Part shown: one piece after another, positions 33,689-41,645 of the stretch
How the letters are laid out: the number at the start of each line of letters is the position of its first letter
Numbering within the stretch: position 1 is the first letter of the stretch
DNA from: an uncultured Lachnospiraceae bacterium
GTDB lineage: Bacteria > Bacillota > Clostridia > Lachnospirales > Lachnospiraceae
NCBI GenBank assembly: GCA_947626945.1
Contig: CANQUC010000002.1
Span: forward strand, 1-64,000
Direction of reading: 5' to 3'
DNA: 64,000 bases
The notes under the pieces: model-generated
Told to the model about the DNA's origin: nothing
The model's database searches: none
Seen by the model: only the letters and a program-made list of their open reading frames with translations
Program-made: the position numbers and the translations under genes

Positions 33689-35224
33689 TTATCTCTTTTT
33701 CTGCCGGATCTCCAGCCTGACTCCAAATACATTTTCAAAAAACTGTTTTTTCCCGGCCATCATGCCGATCTCCAGAGTAATATTCTGGGCTGAATCCGCG
33801 GTAACCGTCAGCACGTCCTTTTTCAAAGTGGTCTTGATGGTTCCCACTCTCTGCTTGTGACCCCGGTCCACCTCATTGGCAATCCTTAAAATAGCCGTAA
33901 GCTTTGCCACCACCAGATATTCCCATCTGTCCAGCGTCGCCGCCAGCTCCTTATAATCAGGGAACGGCATGGTATTGAATTTTGCCACGTTGGCGACGAT
34001 CTCCCGTTCCGCGTGGGAAAGTCCGATGATCTCTGTGGACACGATTATATTGTAGGCGCTTTCGGCGCTGTAAGACATGCTGATATATTTGCCGCAGCTG
34101 TGAAGCAGACAGGCAAGATGCAAAAGAAGCCGTTCCCGTTTTCCCATATCGCTTACCGGCTTTAGGCCGTCAAAAAGCGTCAGGGCAAAGCTGCTCACCG
34201 CCGCCGCGTGGCTGGTGTTGCACATGTAGCGCTTCGCAATATTTTTTCCCGCCGCCAAAATATCATTTTCAAAATTGTGGGGGTTTTTCAGATAATGATT
34301 CTGCTCCGCGTACTCATAGGCAAGTCCCTCGCAGACAGACAAAGGCGGCGCCCAGATTTCTTCCACTTCCAGCCCCCGAATCATGGACTGGTAGACGATC
34401 ATGGACTGATACAAAAGCTCCGCCACATCCGCGGAAAACCCAAAAAGCTCCGCCAGTTCCTCCGGGTCCTGATATTTCCACTGTTCAAAAGCTGCCAGCA
34501 GACGGTCCCTGGAGATCACATAGGAGTCGTCGTGGTCTCTGCTGACCTGGTTCATGATCCGCGGCAGAAAAGTGCCAAGGATGATCAGGTTTTTCAGTTC
34601 TTTTTCTTTCATATACAGCTTCCGGAACGTATACAGTTCGTTGGAAACCAGTTCCTCAATCATCCCTACCAGATCTGTTGTTTTTTCCTCCACGGAAGAC
34701 AGCTTTTCCCGGATCCGCATGGTGCCCAGACGGATGTTCTGAGTGGTGACCAGACATTCTTTGTTGAACAGGGAAATCTGCATGCTTCCTTCTCCTACGT
34801 CCACAATCGCCGTAGGCTTTTCAATCATCTTCCGGAACAGATCGTCCTGAAACGCGATGGATTTGTAGCTGATAAAGCGGTGCTCCGAATTGCTGAAAAT
34901 GTCCACCTTAAGACCGGTCTTGCTCTTGATCTGCTCCAGCACAAGAAGAATATTGGAGGTTTCCCGAAGGGCGCTTTTTCCGCATGCCCTGTATACGTCT
35001 ACCCGGTAGCCTTCCATGATCTTCCGGTACTCTGAAAGAATGTTGCACAGATCCTCCGTTTTTTCGTAGCTCATATACCCAAGACCGTATGTATCGGCTC
35101 CAAGATCCGTTCTCCGCCGGATGCAGTCGATCTCTCTCATGCCTTTTTTCGCGGAGATCTCAAATACTTTCATTACCACTTCGTACGCGCCAATATCAAT
35201 GGCGGCAAACGTGGTCATTTTCAT
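33689..35224 (-). CDS. ppx: Ppx/GppA-family exopolyphosphatase
   Basis: Degrades polyphosphate from its ends (or removes phosphate from pppGpp). The 511 residues begin with the ASKHA phosphate loop FAAIDIGAYEVVMKVFEI, where the usual Ser/Asn after IGA is replaced by Tyr-Glu; AIVDVGEGSMQISLF is the second loop (about 143). The C-terminal half is an HD-like domain with HLACLLHSCGKYISMSYSAE. Pairing with ppk1 favours polyphosphate over pppGpp as substrate, which is inference. Confidence 0.9.
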   Translation of the reverse strand: MKMTTFAAIDIGAYEVVMKVFEISAKKGMREIDCIRRRTDLGADTYGLGYMSYEKTEDLCNILSEYRKIMEGYRVDVYRACGKSALRETSNILLVLEQIKSKTGLKVDIFSNSEHRFISYKSIAFQDDLFRKMIEKPTAIVDVGEGSMQISLFNKECLVTTQNIRLGTMRIREKLSSVEEKTTDLVGMIEELVSNELYTFRKLYMKEKELKNLIILGTFLPRIMNQVSRDHDDSYVISRDRLLAAFEQWKYQDPEELAELFGFSADVAELLYQSMIVYQSMIRGLEVEEIWAPPLSVCEGLAYEYAEQNHYLKNPHNFENDILAAGKNIAKRYMCNTSHAAAVSSFALTLFDGLKPVSDMGKRERLLLHLACLLHSCGKYISMSYSAESAYNIIVSTEIIGLSHAEREIVANVAKFNTMPFPDYKELAATLDRWEYLVVAKLTAILRIANEVDRGHKQRVGTIKTTLKKDVLTVTADSAQNITLEIGMMAGKKQFFENVFGVRLEIRQKKR

Positions 35225-35255
35225 GCAGATGCCCCCTTTTGATTCCTGTACCTAT

Positions 35256-35284
35256 ATTTTACTGTTTTTACAGTTCATATTCAA
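35256..35284 (-). promoter_or_regulatory. Likely promoter of ppx-ppk1
   Basis: Minus-strand TTGAAT, 17-nt spacer, TAAAAT. The spacer contains a perfect inverted repeat, ACTGT-AAAA-ACAGT (35261-35274), that could be an operator. Confidence 0.6.
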
Positions 35285-35293
35285 GTTCCTTTC

Positions 35294-35322
35294 TTGCTTT
35301 TTTGCAAAAAGGGATGTAGGAT
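35294..35322 (+). promoter_or_regulatory. Possible promoter of the PHP phosphoesterase
   Basis: TTGCTT, 17-nt spacer, TAGGAT on the plus strand, divergent from ppx. The match to consensus is moderate only. Confidence 0.35.
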
Positions 35323-35357
35323 GAGAGCAGAATACCGGATCAGAATTGAGGGATAAA

Positions 35358-36194
35358 ATGAAACAGATTGATCTTCATGTGCACTCTCTTGCTTCCGACG
35401 GCACGCTGACGCCGGAAGAGCTTGTAAAGTATGGGGCAGAGAAAGGACTTTCGGCCTTTGCGCTGACAGACCATGATACGGTCAGCGGCATTGACCGCGC
35501 CCTTGGGGCCGGGAAGGAATACGGGATCAGAGTGATCCCCGGCATTGAGCTTTCCTGTGAATACAACGGGCAGGACATTCATATGCTCGGTCTGGATATT
35601 GATCACCGGGATCCTGTTTTTTTAAGCCGTCTGGAAGATTTCTGCCGGTCACGGGACATACGGAACCGGCAGATGACGGAAGCCCTGGCCAAGGATGGCA
35701 TTGATATTTCCATGGAACAGCTTCTTCAGGAATTTCCCGGCGCCGTTCTGACCAGGTCTCACATTGCCAAACATCTGATGATGAAAGGTTATGTAAGCTC
35801 TGTCAGCCAGGGGTTTGAGCGGTATGTAGGGCCTCTGGCGCCCTATTATATCCCCCGCCGGCGGATTTCCCCCGAAAAGGCAATCCGCTGGATCCATGAG
35901 GCAAAAGGAAAAGCCGTCCTTGCCCACCCGCTTCTGTATCATCTTGCCCCGGAACAGCTCAGGGAGCTTCTGACTCAGTTGAAGCAGGCAGGCCTGGACG
36001 GCCTGGAAGCCATCTATTCGCAAAACACCGGAGAACAGGAAGCCCAAATGAAACAGCTTGCCTCAGAATTTCGTCTGGCGGTCAGCGGCGGGTCCGATTT
36101 TCACGGAAGCAATAAACCCGGCGTGGACCTGATGTGCGGAAAAGGGAACCTGTTTGTGCCGGAAACACTGCTGGCGCCTCTTTTAGGCCATTGA
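35358..36194 (+). CDS. PHP-domain phosphoesterase (YciV/RNase AM-like)
   Basis: Metal-dependent phosphoesterase, 278 residues. PHP motifs are IDLHVHSLASDGTLTP (3-18), LTDHDTVSG (about 39), GIELSC (about 65), a histidine in KAVLAHPLLYH (about 190) and GSDFHGSNKPG (about 248). The group includes enzymes that hydrolyse 3',5'-nucleoside bisphosphates and trim RNA 5' ends. The start is the ATG at 35358 after GAGGGAT; a TTG four codons earlier is less likely. Its stop abuts the stop of the convergent dockerin gene. Confidence 0.88.
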   Translation: MKQIDLHVHSLASDGTLTPEELVKYGAEKGLSAFALTDHDTVSGIDRALGAGKEYGIRVIPGIELSCEYNGQDIHMLGLDIDHRDPVFLSRLEDFCRSRDIRNRQMTEALAKDGIDISMEQLLQEFPGAVLTRSHIAKHLMMKGYVSSVSQGFERYVGPLAPYYIPRRRISPEKAIRWIHEAKGKAVLAHPLLYHLAPEQLRELLTQLKQAGLDGLEAIYSQNTGEQEAQMKQLASEFRLAVSGGSDFHGSNKPGVDLMCGKGNLFVPETLLAPLLGH

Positions 36195-37958
36195 TCAGCG
36201 TTCTGACTTTTCCACGTCAAAATGATCGATCAGATTCACGATCCGCTTCAAAATCAGAATGGCGTCTGACACGTCGGCCCGGTGGTCTCCGTTTACATCA
36301 GCGGCATTTTCCTGATCCGCGGTAAAGGTTTCCAGATTCACAACAAATTTCAAAACCCCAATGGCGTCTGACACTTCCACCCGACCGTTTCCGTCCGCGT
36401 CTCCATACACCACAGGAGACTGAGAGGGCTTGGTCTCCTCAGAGGGCTTTGGATCCTCAGAGGGCTTGGTCTCCTCAGAGGGTTTCGGATCTTCAGAGGG
36501 CTTGGTCTCCTCAGAGGGTTTCGGATCTTCAGAGGGCTTGGTCTCTTCTGAGGGCTTCGGATTCTCGGAGGGCTTGGTCTCTTCTGAGGGCTTTGGATTC
36601 TCAGAGGGTTTGGTCTCTTCTGTGGGCTTGGTCTCCTCCACCTTTGGAAGCTCATATGTATAAACTGCCCCGGGAGCAATGGTGACACTGGAACCTGTGC
36701 TTTGTGATTCCGTCATCCAGTAGCTCAGCACATTGCCGTCTACCCGAATTCCGTACACCTTGCCGCTCTGCGGGGGATCCAGCACCGTTTCCACCGTTTT
36801 CGTTTTCAGATCATAACTGAAGATCTTATTTTCATCGTTATAATATATTTTTTCTCCGTACAGATCCAGTCCGGAAAAACAGGCTGGGATAAAATAATTT
36901 CCAGGCAGACTCCATTTTCCCAGATCACTGATCTGTTTTTTCTGTCCGCCGGCAAAATCATAGATATAAAGCTTTCCGGATCTGGAAGAAGCATCGTAAT
37001 CCCCGTAATACCAGTCTCCATTTCCGTAAACAAAAGGCGTTTTTGAACTCTTCCAGAAATAGCTGTCATAGGTGGTATCAGAGCAGGTATGATCCGTTAC
37101 CCAGCCGCTATGGCCCGACTGGCTGATTCCCGTGTCGCTGCGAAGCAGATTGGAATGTGACGCCAGGCCAAAATAATCGGGAATATCCGGATCATATTTG
37201 GGATCTGTTATTTCATAAGGGCTGTTGGTGGGATCATCCCAGGTAACATCCACATGATACCAGTTTCCGTTCAGGCTTACCACATTCCAGATATGATTCA
37301 GTTCCTCGCTGTCCGCGGTGGACACCGGAATGGAAAGACGGTTCATCAGTTCCACAAACAACAGGGTGTATGCCTGGCATACGCCTTTTTTTTCTGTCAG
37401 GAACTGATATGCGTCATAAATCTCATAGCCGAGATCATAGGCATAGTTCTGCGCTATATAATCGTGAACATACAGGATCTTCTGCATATCGTTCCAGGAA
37501 TCATCCACATTGGAAAGGATTCCGGAAATTTCACTTTCATAGGTCTGTTTCTGTTTTTGGATCTGCTCTTCTGTTCCCAGGTATCTGATGTCGATGGCGC
37601 TGACGGTTCCGTCCGCGGCGGGATAATAGCCGTAGGAATTGTTTACATAAAAAAACCTGGGATTTTCATTGACCACCTGTCTGAAGCATTCTCTTACCTC
37701 GTTCAGAACCAGACGGTATTTTGACAGATCCACATGAACCTGCAGGTTGTCCATGGCGTTTTTGAGCACGTTCCTCACCTCCGCCTTGATCTGGCCGGAA
37801 GCGGAAAAGAGTGCGATCCCTGAACCCTCATGGCGGACAGGAAATTCTCCTCTCTGGATCAGCTGTACATGATCCTCGGCGGCAGGCACTGCCTCCGCAT
37901 ATTGGAAAGAGCCAAACAAAAGAGCTGTAGCTAATAAAACCGCGATTATTTTTTTCAT
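36195..37958 (-). CDS. Secreted transglutaminase-like protein with repeat linker and C-terminal dockerin
   Basis: Exported protein, 587 residues. Signal peptide about 1-24. Residues about 130-240 hold a transglutaminase-like cysteine-protease fold: Cys in KKGVCQAYTLLF, His in NHIWNVVSLNGNWYHV and Asp in VDVTWDDP form the expected triad. A middle region has solvent-exposed YY/W-rich strands (WYYGDYDASSRSGKLYIYD). A Lys-Pro-Ser-Glu repeat linker spans roughly residues 440-512. The end is a type I dockerin with calcium loops GDADGNGRVEVSD and DVNGDHRADVSD. Start at 37958 with GGAGG 6 nt upstream. Cross-linking or peptidase activity is inferred only. Confidence 0.87.
   Translation of the reverse strand: MKKIIAVLLATALLFGSFQYAEAVPAAEDHVQLIQRGEFPVRHEGSGIALFSASGQIKAEVRNVLKNAMDNLQVHVDLSKYRLVLNEVRECFRQVVNENPRFFYVNNSYGYYPAADGTVSAIDIRYLGTEEQIQKQKQTYESEISGILSNVDDSWNDMQKILYVHDYIAQNYAYDLGYEIYDAYQFLTEKKGVCQAYTLLFVELMNRLSIPVSTADSEELNHIWNVVSLNGNWYHVDVTWDDPTNSPYEITDPKYDPDIPDYFGLASHSNLLRSDTGISQSGHSGWVTDHTCSDTTYDSYFWKSSKTPFVYGNGDWYYGDYDASSRSGKLYIYDFAGGQKKQISDLGKWSLPGNYFIPACFSGLDLYGEKIYYNDENKIFSYDLKTKTVETVLDPPQSGKVYGIRVDGNVLSYWMTESQSTGSSVTIAPGAVYTYELPKVEETKPTEETKPSENPKPSEETKPSENPKPSEETKPSEDPKPSEETKPSEDPKPSEETKPSEDPKPSEETKPSQSPVVYGDADGNGRVEVSDAIGVLKFVVNLETFTADQENAADVNGDHRADVSDAILILKRIVNLIDHFDVEKSER
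36423..36640. repeat. 18-bp tandem repeats coding the Lys-Pro-Ser-Glu linker
   Basis: About a dozen near-identical 18-bp units in frame with the dockerin gene, alternating KPSEET with KPSE(N/D)P to make 36-bp double units. Differences between copies are mostly single silent or Asp/Asn changes, which is typical of a tract that expands and contracts. Confidence 0.9.
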
Positions 37959-38040
37959 GAGTACCTCCATAAGCAAATGAGAACTGACGGTCAGGCTGCC
38001 CGGAGAATTTTTCACGCTCCCGGAGACAGCCCGGTTTTCA

Positions 38041-38178
38041 TCAGCAGCAAAACAGATTATATCCGATCAGCAATAATATCAGAATCAGCAGCACGCAGAC
38101 AAAAGTATTTGGCAAAAACAACACGATTGTCATCCCGCACGCGGAACAAAAGCATGCCAAACCGGCCACACGTTTCAT
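38041..38178 (-). CDS. 45-residue Cys-rich membrane peptide
   Basis: A short gene with ATG at 38178 preceded by GGCGGGGG 6 nt upstream and ending TGC TGC TGA. The peptide has a basic start (MKRVAG), CFCSACGM, one or two hydrophobic segments (about 15-25 and 27-42) and a Cys-Cys end. It resembles short membrane peptides I recall beside sporulation genes in Clostridia, but I know no function. It lies between ytfJ and the dockerin gene on the same strand. Confidence 0.62.
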   Translation of the reverse strand: MKRVAGLACFCSACGMTIVLFLPNTFVCVLLILILLLIGYNLFCC

Positions 38179-38261
38179 GGCAATCCCCCGCCTTTCTGGT
38201 CATATATTACTATATGCGCCAGAAAGTGGGATATGCTCCCGAAAAGGGCCGGGAAGCCCCC

Positions 38262-38645
38262 TTACAGATCTTCTACGTCTACTTCCGTATTGCCGGATTT
38301 TTTGCTTTCTTTTCCATCATAGAACTTGTTGACAAAATCAGGAACCATATCCAGAATTTTTGTAAGGCCGTCCTGGTTTTTGATATTCACCAGCTTGGTG
38401 GTCCCGTTCTGGATCACCAGCAGGGCGCAGGGGGTCATCCGTCCGCCCAGTCCGCCGCCGCCGTTATCCTTCTTTTCTCCGGAAAACGCGCCGGCTCCCA
38501 CGCCAAACGACACATCCACCAGGGGCAGGATAATGGTGTCGTTTACATGGATCACGTCACCTACCACGGTTTTGGTTGTAATATACTGATCCATTCCCCT
38601 TAACAGCGCCTGCATCGTTTCTGAAAAATTGTTCTGATTAGCCAT
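38262..38645 (-). CDS. ytfJ: GerW/YtfJ-family sporulation protein
   Basis: Small cytoplasmic protein of the YtfJ (GerW) family, 127 residues; in Bacillus its homologue is needed for normal spore germination. Marks are VVGDVIHVNDTIILPLVDVSF's VGDVIHVNDTIILPLVDV, the Gly-rich FGVGAGAFSGEKKDNGGGG, and GGRMTPCALLVIQNG. The frame is open to 38699, but MANQNNFSE at 38645 follows a good AAGGGTTATC context and starts at the family N-terminus. It lies just downstream of the DUF2953 gene, its usual neighbour. Confidence 0.92.
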   Translation of the reverse strand: MANQNNFSETMQALLRGMDQYITTKTVVGDVIHVNDTIILPLVDVSFGVGAGAFSGEKKDNGGGGLGGRMTPCALLVIQNGTTKLVNIKNQDGLTKILDMVPDFVNKFYDGKESKKSGNTEVDVEDL

Positions 38646-38717
38646 GATAACCCTTCTTTCTGCCGCATGTGGCGGACTTATTTTATAATAGTATGTCAAC
38701 GGTATGTCTGCCCGGTC

Positions 38718-39647
38718 TTACAAAGACCGCCAGGCCTGATAGGCCGTTCTCACATTCTGATCCCGGTAAAGCTTCCAAAGCTCTGTCAGAAGACAGAGAC
38801 ACACGATTCTTCCTTTCAGGGAAAACCGTCCTTCCAGTATCTTCTCCTGAAACTCCGGCGTTATCCGAAGCTGTCCTTTTGTGGCGGGGTAAAACAGGGC
38901 GGCCGCTCCCAGAAGCTGTCCCGTGGACGCGGGATCTCCGGTGCCGATCCGCAGATATACATCAAACTTTCCCGGCGCAATATGACGCAGCAGCTTTCCT
39001 ACAGATTGTTTTCCTGTACGGAAAGCAAGGGCCGTCTCTTCCATCCGCAGCCATTCCAGATACCTGCTGATCCGATCCCTGATCCTGACCGCGGAGTCCC
39101 TGAACTCTTTCAGCTGATTCCAAAAGCGCAAGACCGCGTTTCGGATCTTTTGAAAAAAAGCTTTGGTCTTTTCCCACAGGGAAGTTTTTTGTTCTTTACC
39201 TTTTTCTCCGGCCGGCAGCTTCCTGACAGAATCAGGCCCAGACGGATCCGGCGGTTTCTTTTGTGCCTCCGCTCCCTGGGGATCCGGCGGCGTCTTTTCA
39301 TCCTGTTCAGGTTCTTTTCTTTCCCCGGCTTTCTTCTTTCTGTTTTCCGCCTTTTTTCTTTCGGACTTTGCCGGTTTTGTATCCTCCCTGTCACTGCGCC
39401 AGAGGGGAATCCCCAGAATCCGCAGGATCAGAAGCGGCTCCTGCCCCTGATAGTCGGCGGACAGATGAACCAGATGCAGCAGCCAGGAAACACTCCCCCG
39501 CACATGGAGCTGCTGATATTTTTCCCCTTTTGCGTGATACCGTACAGGCACAAGCAGGATCAGAGCCGTTACCAAGAGAAGCAGGCCAAGCAGACACAAA
39601 AGAACAACCCCTATAATCTTGAATATGAGCAAAATGATATGTAGCAT
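38718..39647 (-). CDS. DUF2953 (YtfI-like) membrane protein
   Basis: 309 residues with one N-terminal membrane segment (about 5-32, very Leu-rich) followed by VRYHAKGEKYQ and a long basic/Pro-Glu-Lys linker (about 90-160, ERKEPEQDEKTPPDPQ) and a C-terminal domain (YLEWLRMEETALAFRTG, IGTGDPASTGQLLGAAAL). The pattern and the neighbour ytfJ match the YtfI/DUF2953 family of spore-formers. The start at 39647 has GGAAGTG about 6 nt before it; upstream in-frame codons overlap the preceding gene. Confidence 0.85.
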   Translation of the reverse strand: MLHIILLIFKIIGVVLLCLLGLLLLVTALILLVPVRYHAKGEKYQQLHVRGSVSWLLHLVHLSADYQGQEPLLILRILGIPLWRSDREDTKPAKSERKKAENRKKKAGERKEPEQDEKTPPDPQGAEAQKKPPDPSGPDSVRKLPAGEKGKEQKTSLWEKTKAFFQKIRNAVLRFWNQLKEFRDSAVRIRDRISRYLEWLRMEETALAFRTGKQSVGKLLRHIAPGKFDVYLRIGTGDPASTGQLLGAAALFYPATKGQLRITPEFQEKILEGRFSLKGRIVCLCLLTELWKLYRDQNVRTAYQAWRSL

Positions 39648-39648
39648 C

Positions 39649-39972
39649 TCACACTTCCTGTTTTTTCTTTTTTTCCTGCATCCGCAAAAATCCCGGAATA
39701 TCAAACGCGCCTGTTTCCCGGTATACCTGTCCGATGATTTCCGCTGCCACCTGGCATGCCTCGTCTTTTCCCTTTGCAATGCCGATCACATGCAGATCCT
39801 CATACTGCCCGGAAAACCTGGATGGAATAATATCCAGCAGATTGCCGGGGTTGGCCGGCAGCGCCACCAGAAACACATCTCTGGCTCTGCCCTTTTGCTT
39901 TACCTGCCGGACAATCCGGTTTTTCTTTTCTTTAATTGTGTCGCCTACATACAGGTCAGAATACCACTTCAT
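39649..39972 (-). CDS. Small conserved hypothetical protein (MKWY...YVGD type)
   Basis: 107-residue soluble protein: MKWYSDLYVGDTIKEKKNRI, VFLVALPANPGNLLDIIPSR, LHVIGIAKGKDEACQVAAEI and a Lys-rich end. The layout of alternating strands and helices suggests one small alpha/beta fold. It lies between the PPK2 gene (8 nt) and DUF2953 (1 nt) and is probably co-transcribed. I recall similar proteins as conserved hypotheticals in Lachnospiraceae; no function is known to me. GAGGACAGTT precedes the ATG. Confidence 0.78.
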   Translation of the reverse strand: MKWYSDLYVGDTIKEKKNRIVRQVKQKGRARDVFLVALPANPGNLLDIIPSRFSGQYEDLHVIGIAKGKDEACQVAAEIIGQVYRETGAFDIPGFLRMQEKKKKQEV

Positions 39973-39980
39973 AACTGTCC

Positions 39981-41477
39981 TCAATCGTCTCCGCGCTTTT
40001 TCAGATAAGTCTCTATCGCATCCACAACCGTTTCCAGCACCTTGATCCTGGCATAATACTTGTTGTTGCCCTCCACGATGATCCAAGGCGCGTAGGTTGT
40101 GGAAGTACGGATGAGCATTTCATCCACCGCGATCTCATAGGCGTCCCATTTTTCCCGGTTCCGCCAGTCTTCCTCGGTGATCTTCCAGTTTTTGTCAGGG
40201 TTTGCCTGGCGTTCCCTGAACCGCTTTTCCTGCTCGTCCCTGTCGATCTGCATCCAGAATTTCAGCACAATGGCGCCGGAATTTGCCAGATGGCGCTCCA
40301 TGTCGTTGATCTCCGTGTAAGCCCGGCTCCACTCCTCTGTGGAACAAAAGCCCTCGATCCGCTCTACCATTACGCGGCCGTACCAGGTACGGTCAAAAAT
40401 CGCCACATGGCCTGCCTTTGGCATATTGGTCCAGAAACGCCAGAGATAGTGATGGGCTTTTTCAATATCATTGGGAGACGCGGTAGGATGCACCGCGTAT
40501 CCTCTCGGATCAAGAGCCTGGGTCAGGCGCTTGATGGCGCCGCCCTTGCCGCCTGCGTCCCAGCCCTCAAAGCCCAGCACAACAGGGATCCGCTTCCGGT
40601 ACAGCACATTATGAAGCATGCTCAGGCGATCCTGCAGTTCTTTCTTGCGGGCCGTGTATTCTTCTCTTGTAAGCGCCTTAGTCAGGTCCGCTTTTTTCAG
40701 GGAAGAAGAACTGATCACCTGGTCTTTTTCCAGCTGGCTGTCTATAACCGGCTCTTTTTTTGTCTTATACTTTTCTACCTGCCGCTCCAGGGCGTCGGCA
40801 ACAATGGTCAGCACTTTAATCACCGCAAACCGCCTGTCGGTAGCCTCCACTACCTCCCAGGGCGCATAGGCGGAATCGGTGCGTCTCAGCATTTCCTCAC
40901 AGATTTCCACATAGTCCTTATAATTTTTGTTGCGCTTTAAGTCCCCGTCCGTGACCCGCCAGGCAGTCTCCTTGCTGTCAAGAAGCTTTCTCATGCGCTT
41001 TTTCTGTTCATCTTTTGAAATAAAGTTGAACAGTTTAATTATGACCATCCCGTCATCCGTAAGCTGACGCTCAAAGTTTTTGATCTCATCATAGGCTTCT
41101 CCCAGCTGTTTGTCCGTCGTGTATCCGTCAAAATATTCTTCCGACACCCGCCGGTACCAGCTGCTGTCCAGAATGGCGATCCGGCCTTTTTCCGGCGTGA
41201 TATTCCAAAACCGCCACAAAAAAGGACGCATATGCTCCTCTTCTGTCTCTTCCTTGATGGCATATACGGTAAATCCACGGGGATCCAGCGGCTCAATAAG
41301 CTCATTGATCAGAGTGCCCTTTCCGGCGGCGCTCAATCCCTCCACCACGATCATCACCGGGATCTTCAGCGCCTTGCACTCCCTCTGAAGCTTTCCCAGC
41401 TTCAGGGCAAGGGCTTCTCCCCGCCTTTTATATTCTTCCTTCTCCATTTTCTTGGACAGATCAATCTTTTCCAGCAT
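39981..41477 (-). CDS. Double-domain polyphosphate kinase 2 (polyphosphate:AMP phosphotransferase type)
   Basis: 498 residues with two PPK2 domains in tandem. The first has Walker A GLSAAGKGT (about 48-56), SSWYRR and the lid FNFISKDEQKKRM; the second has GWDAGGKGG (about 305-313), DRTWYGRVMVERIEG and the lid WMQIDRDEQEKRF. Two-domain PPK2 proteins are known as class II and phosphorylate AMP to ADP with polyphosphate. The start has an unusually G-rich binding site (AAAGGGGGGG). With ppk1 and ppx it completes a polyphosphate set in this window. Confidence 0.93.
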   Translation of the reverse strand: MLEKIDLSKKMEKEEYKRRGEALALKLGKLQRECKALKIPVMIVVEGLSAAGKGTLINELIEPLDPRGFTVYAIKEETEEEHMRPFLWRFWNITPEKGRIAILDSSWYRRVSEEYFDGYTTDKQLGEAYDEIKNFERQLTDDGMVIIKLFNFISKDEQKKRMRKLLDSKETAWRVTDGDLKRNKNYKDYVEICEEMLRRTDSAYAPWEVVEATDRRFAVIKVLTIVADALERQVEKYKTKKEPVIDSQLEKDQVISSSSLKKADLTKALTREEYTARKKELQDRLSMLHNVLYRKRIPVVLGFEGWDAGGKGGAIKRLTQALDPRGYAVHPTASPNDIEKAHHYLWRFWTNMPKAGHVAIFDRTWYGRVMVERIEGFCSTEEWSRAYTEINDMERHLANSGAIVLKFWMQIDRDEQEKRFRERQANPDKNWKITEEDWRNREKWDAYEIAVDEMLIRTSTTYAPWIIVEGNNKYYARIKVLETVVDAIETYLKKRGDD

Positions 41478-41584
41478 ATTGGTATCCCCCCCTTTTTAAA
41501 ATTTCCACAAGCAGTTTTCTATATTCTTATATTACCAAATATCGCGGAAGAAATCATCATAATTTTTTATTTTATCTGTAAAAG

Positions 41585-41638
41585 AAGGATGCTTCAGACA
41601 GTTGGCTCTTTGAAAAAGCTTTTGTCTGAGGCATCCTT
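41585..41638 (-). terminator. Terminator of the amidase/deacetylase gene
   Basis: Minus-strand AAGGATGCCTCAGACA pairs with TGTCTGAAGCATCCTT across a 22-nt loop, followed by CTTTT. It begins 8 nt after the stop at 41646. Confidence 0.8.
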
Positions 41639-41645
41639 GTCATTT

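Noticed and set aside
36423..36640. Direct repeats considered as a CRISPR array or satellite
   Set aside because: The 18-bp units are contiguous without spacers and in frame, coding a KPSE linker.
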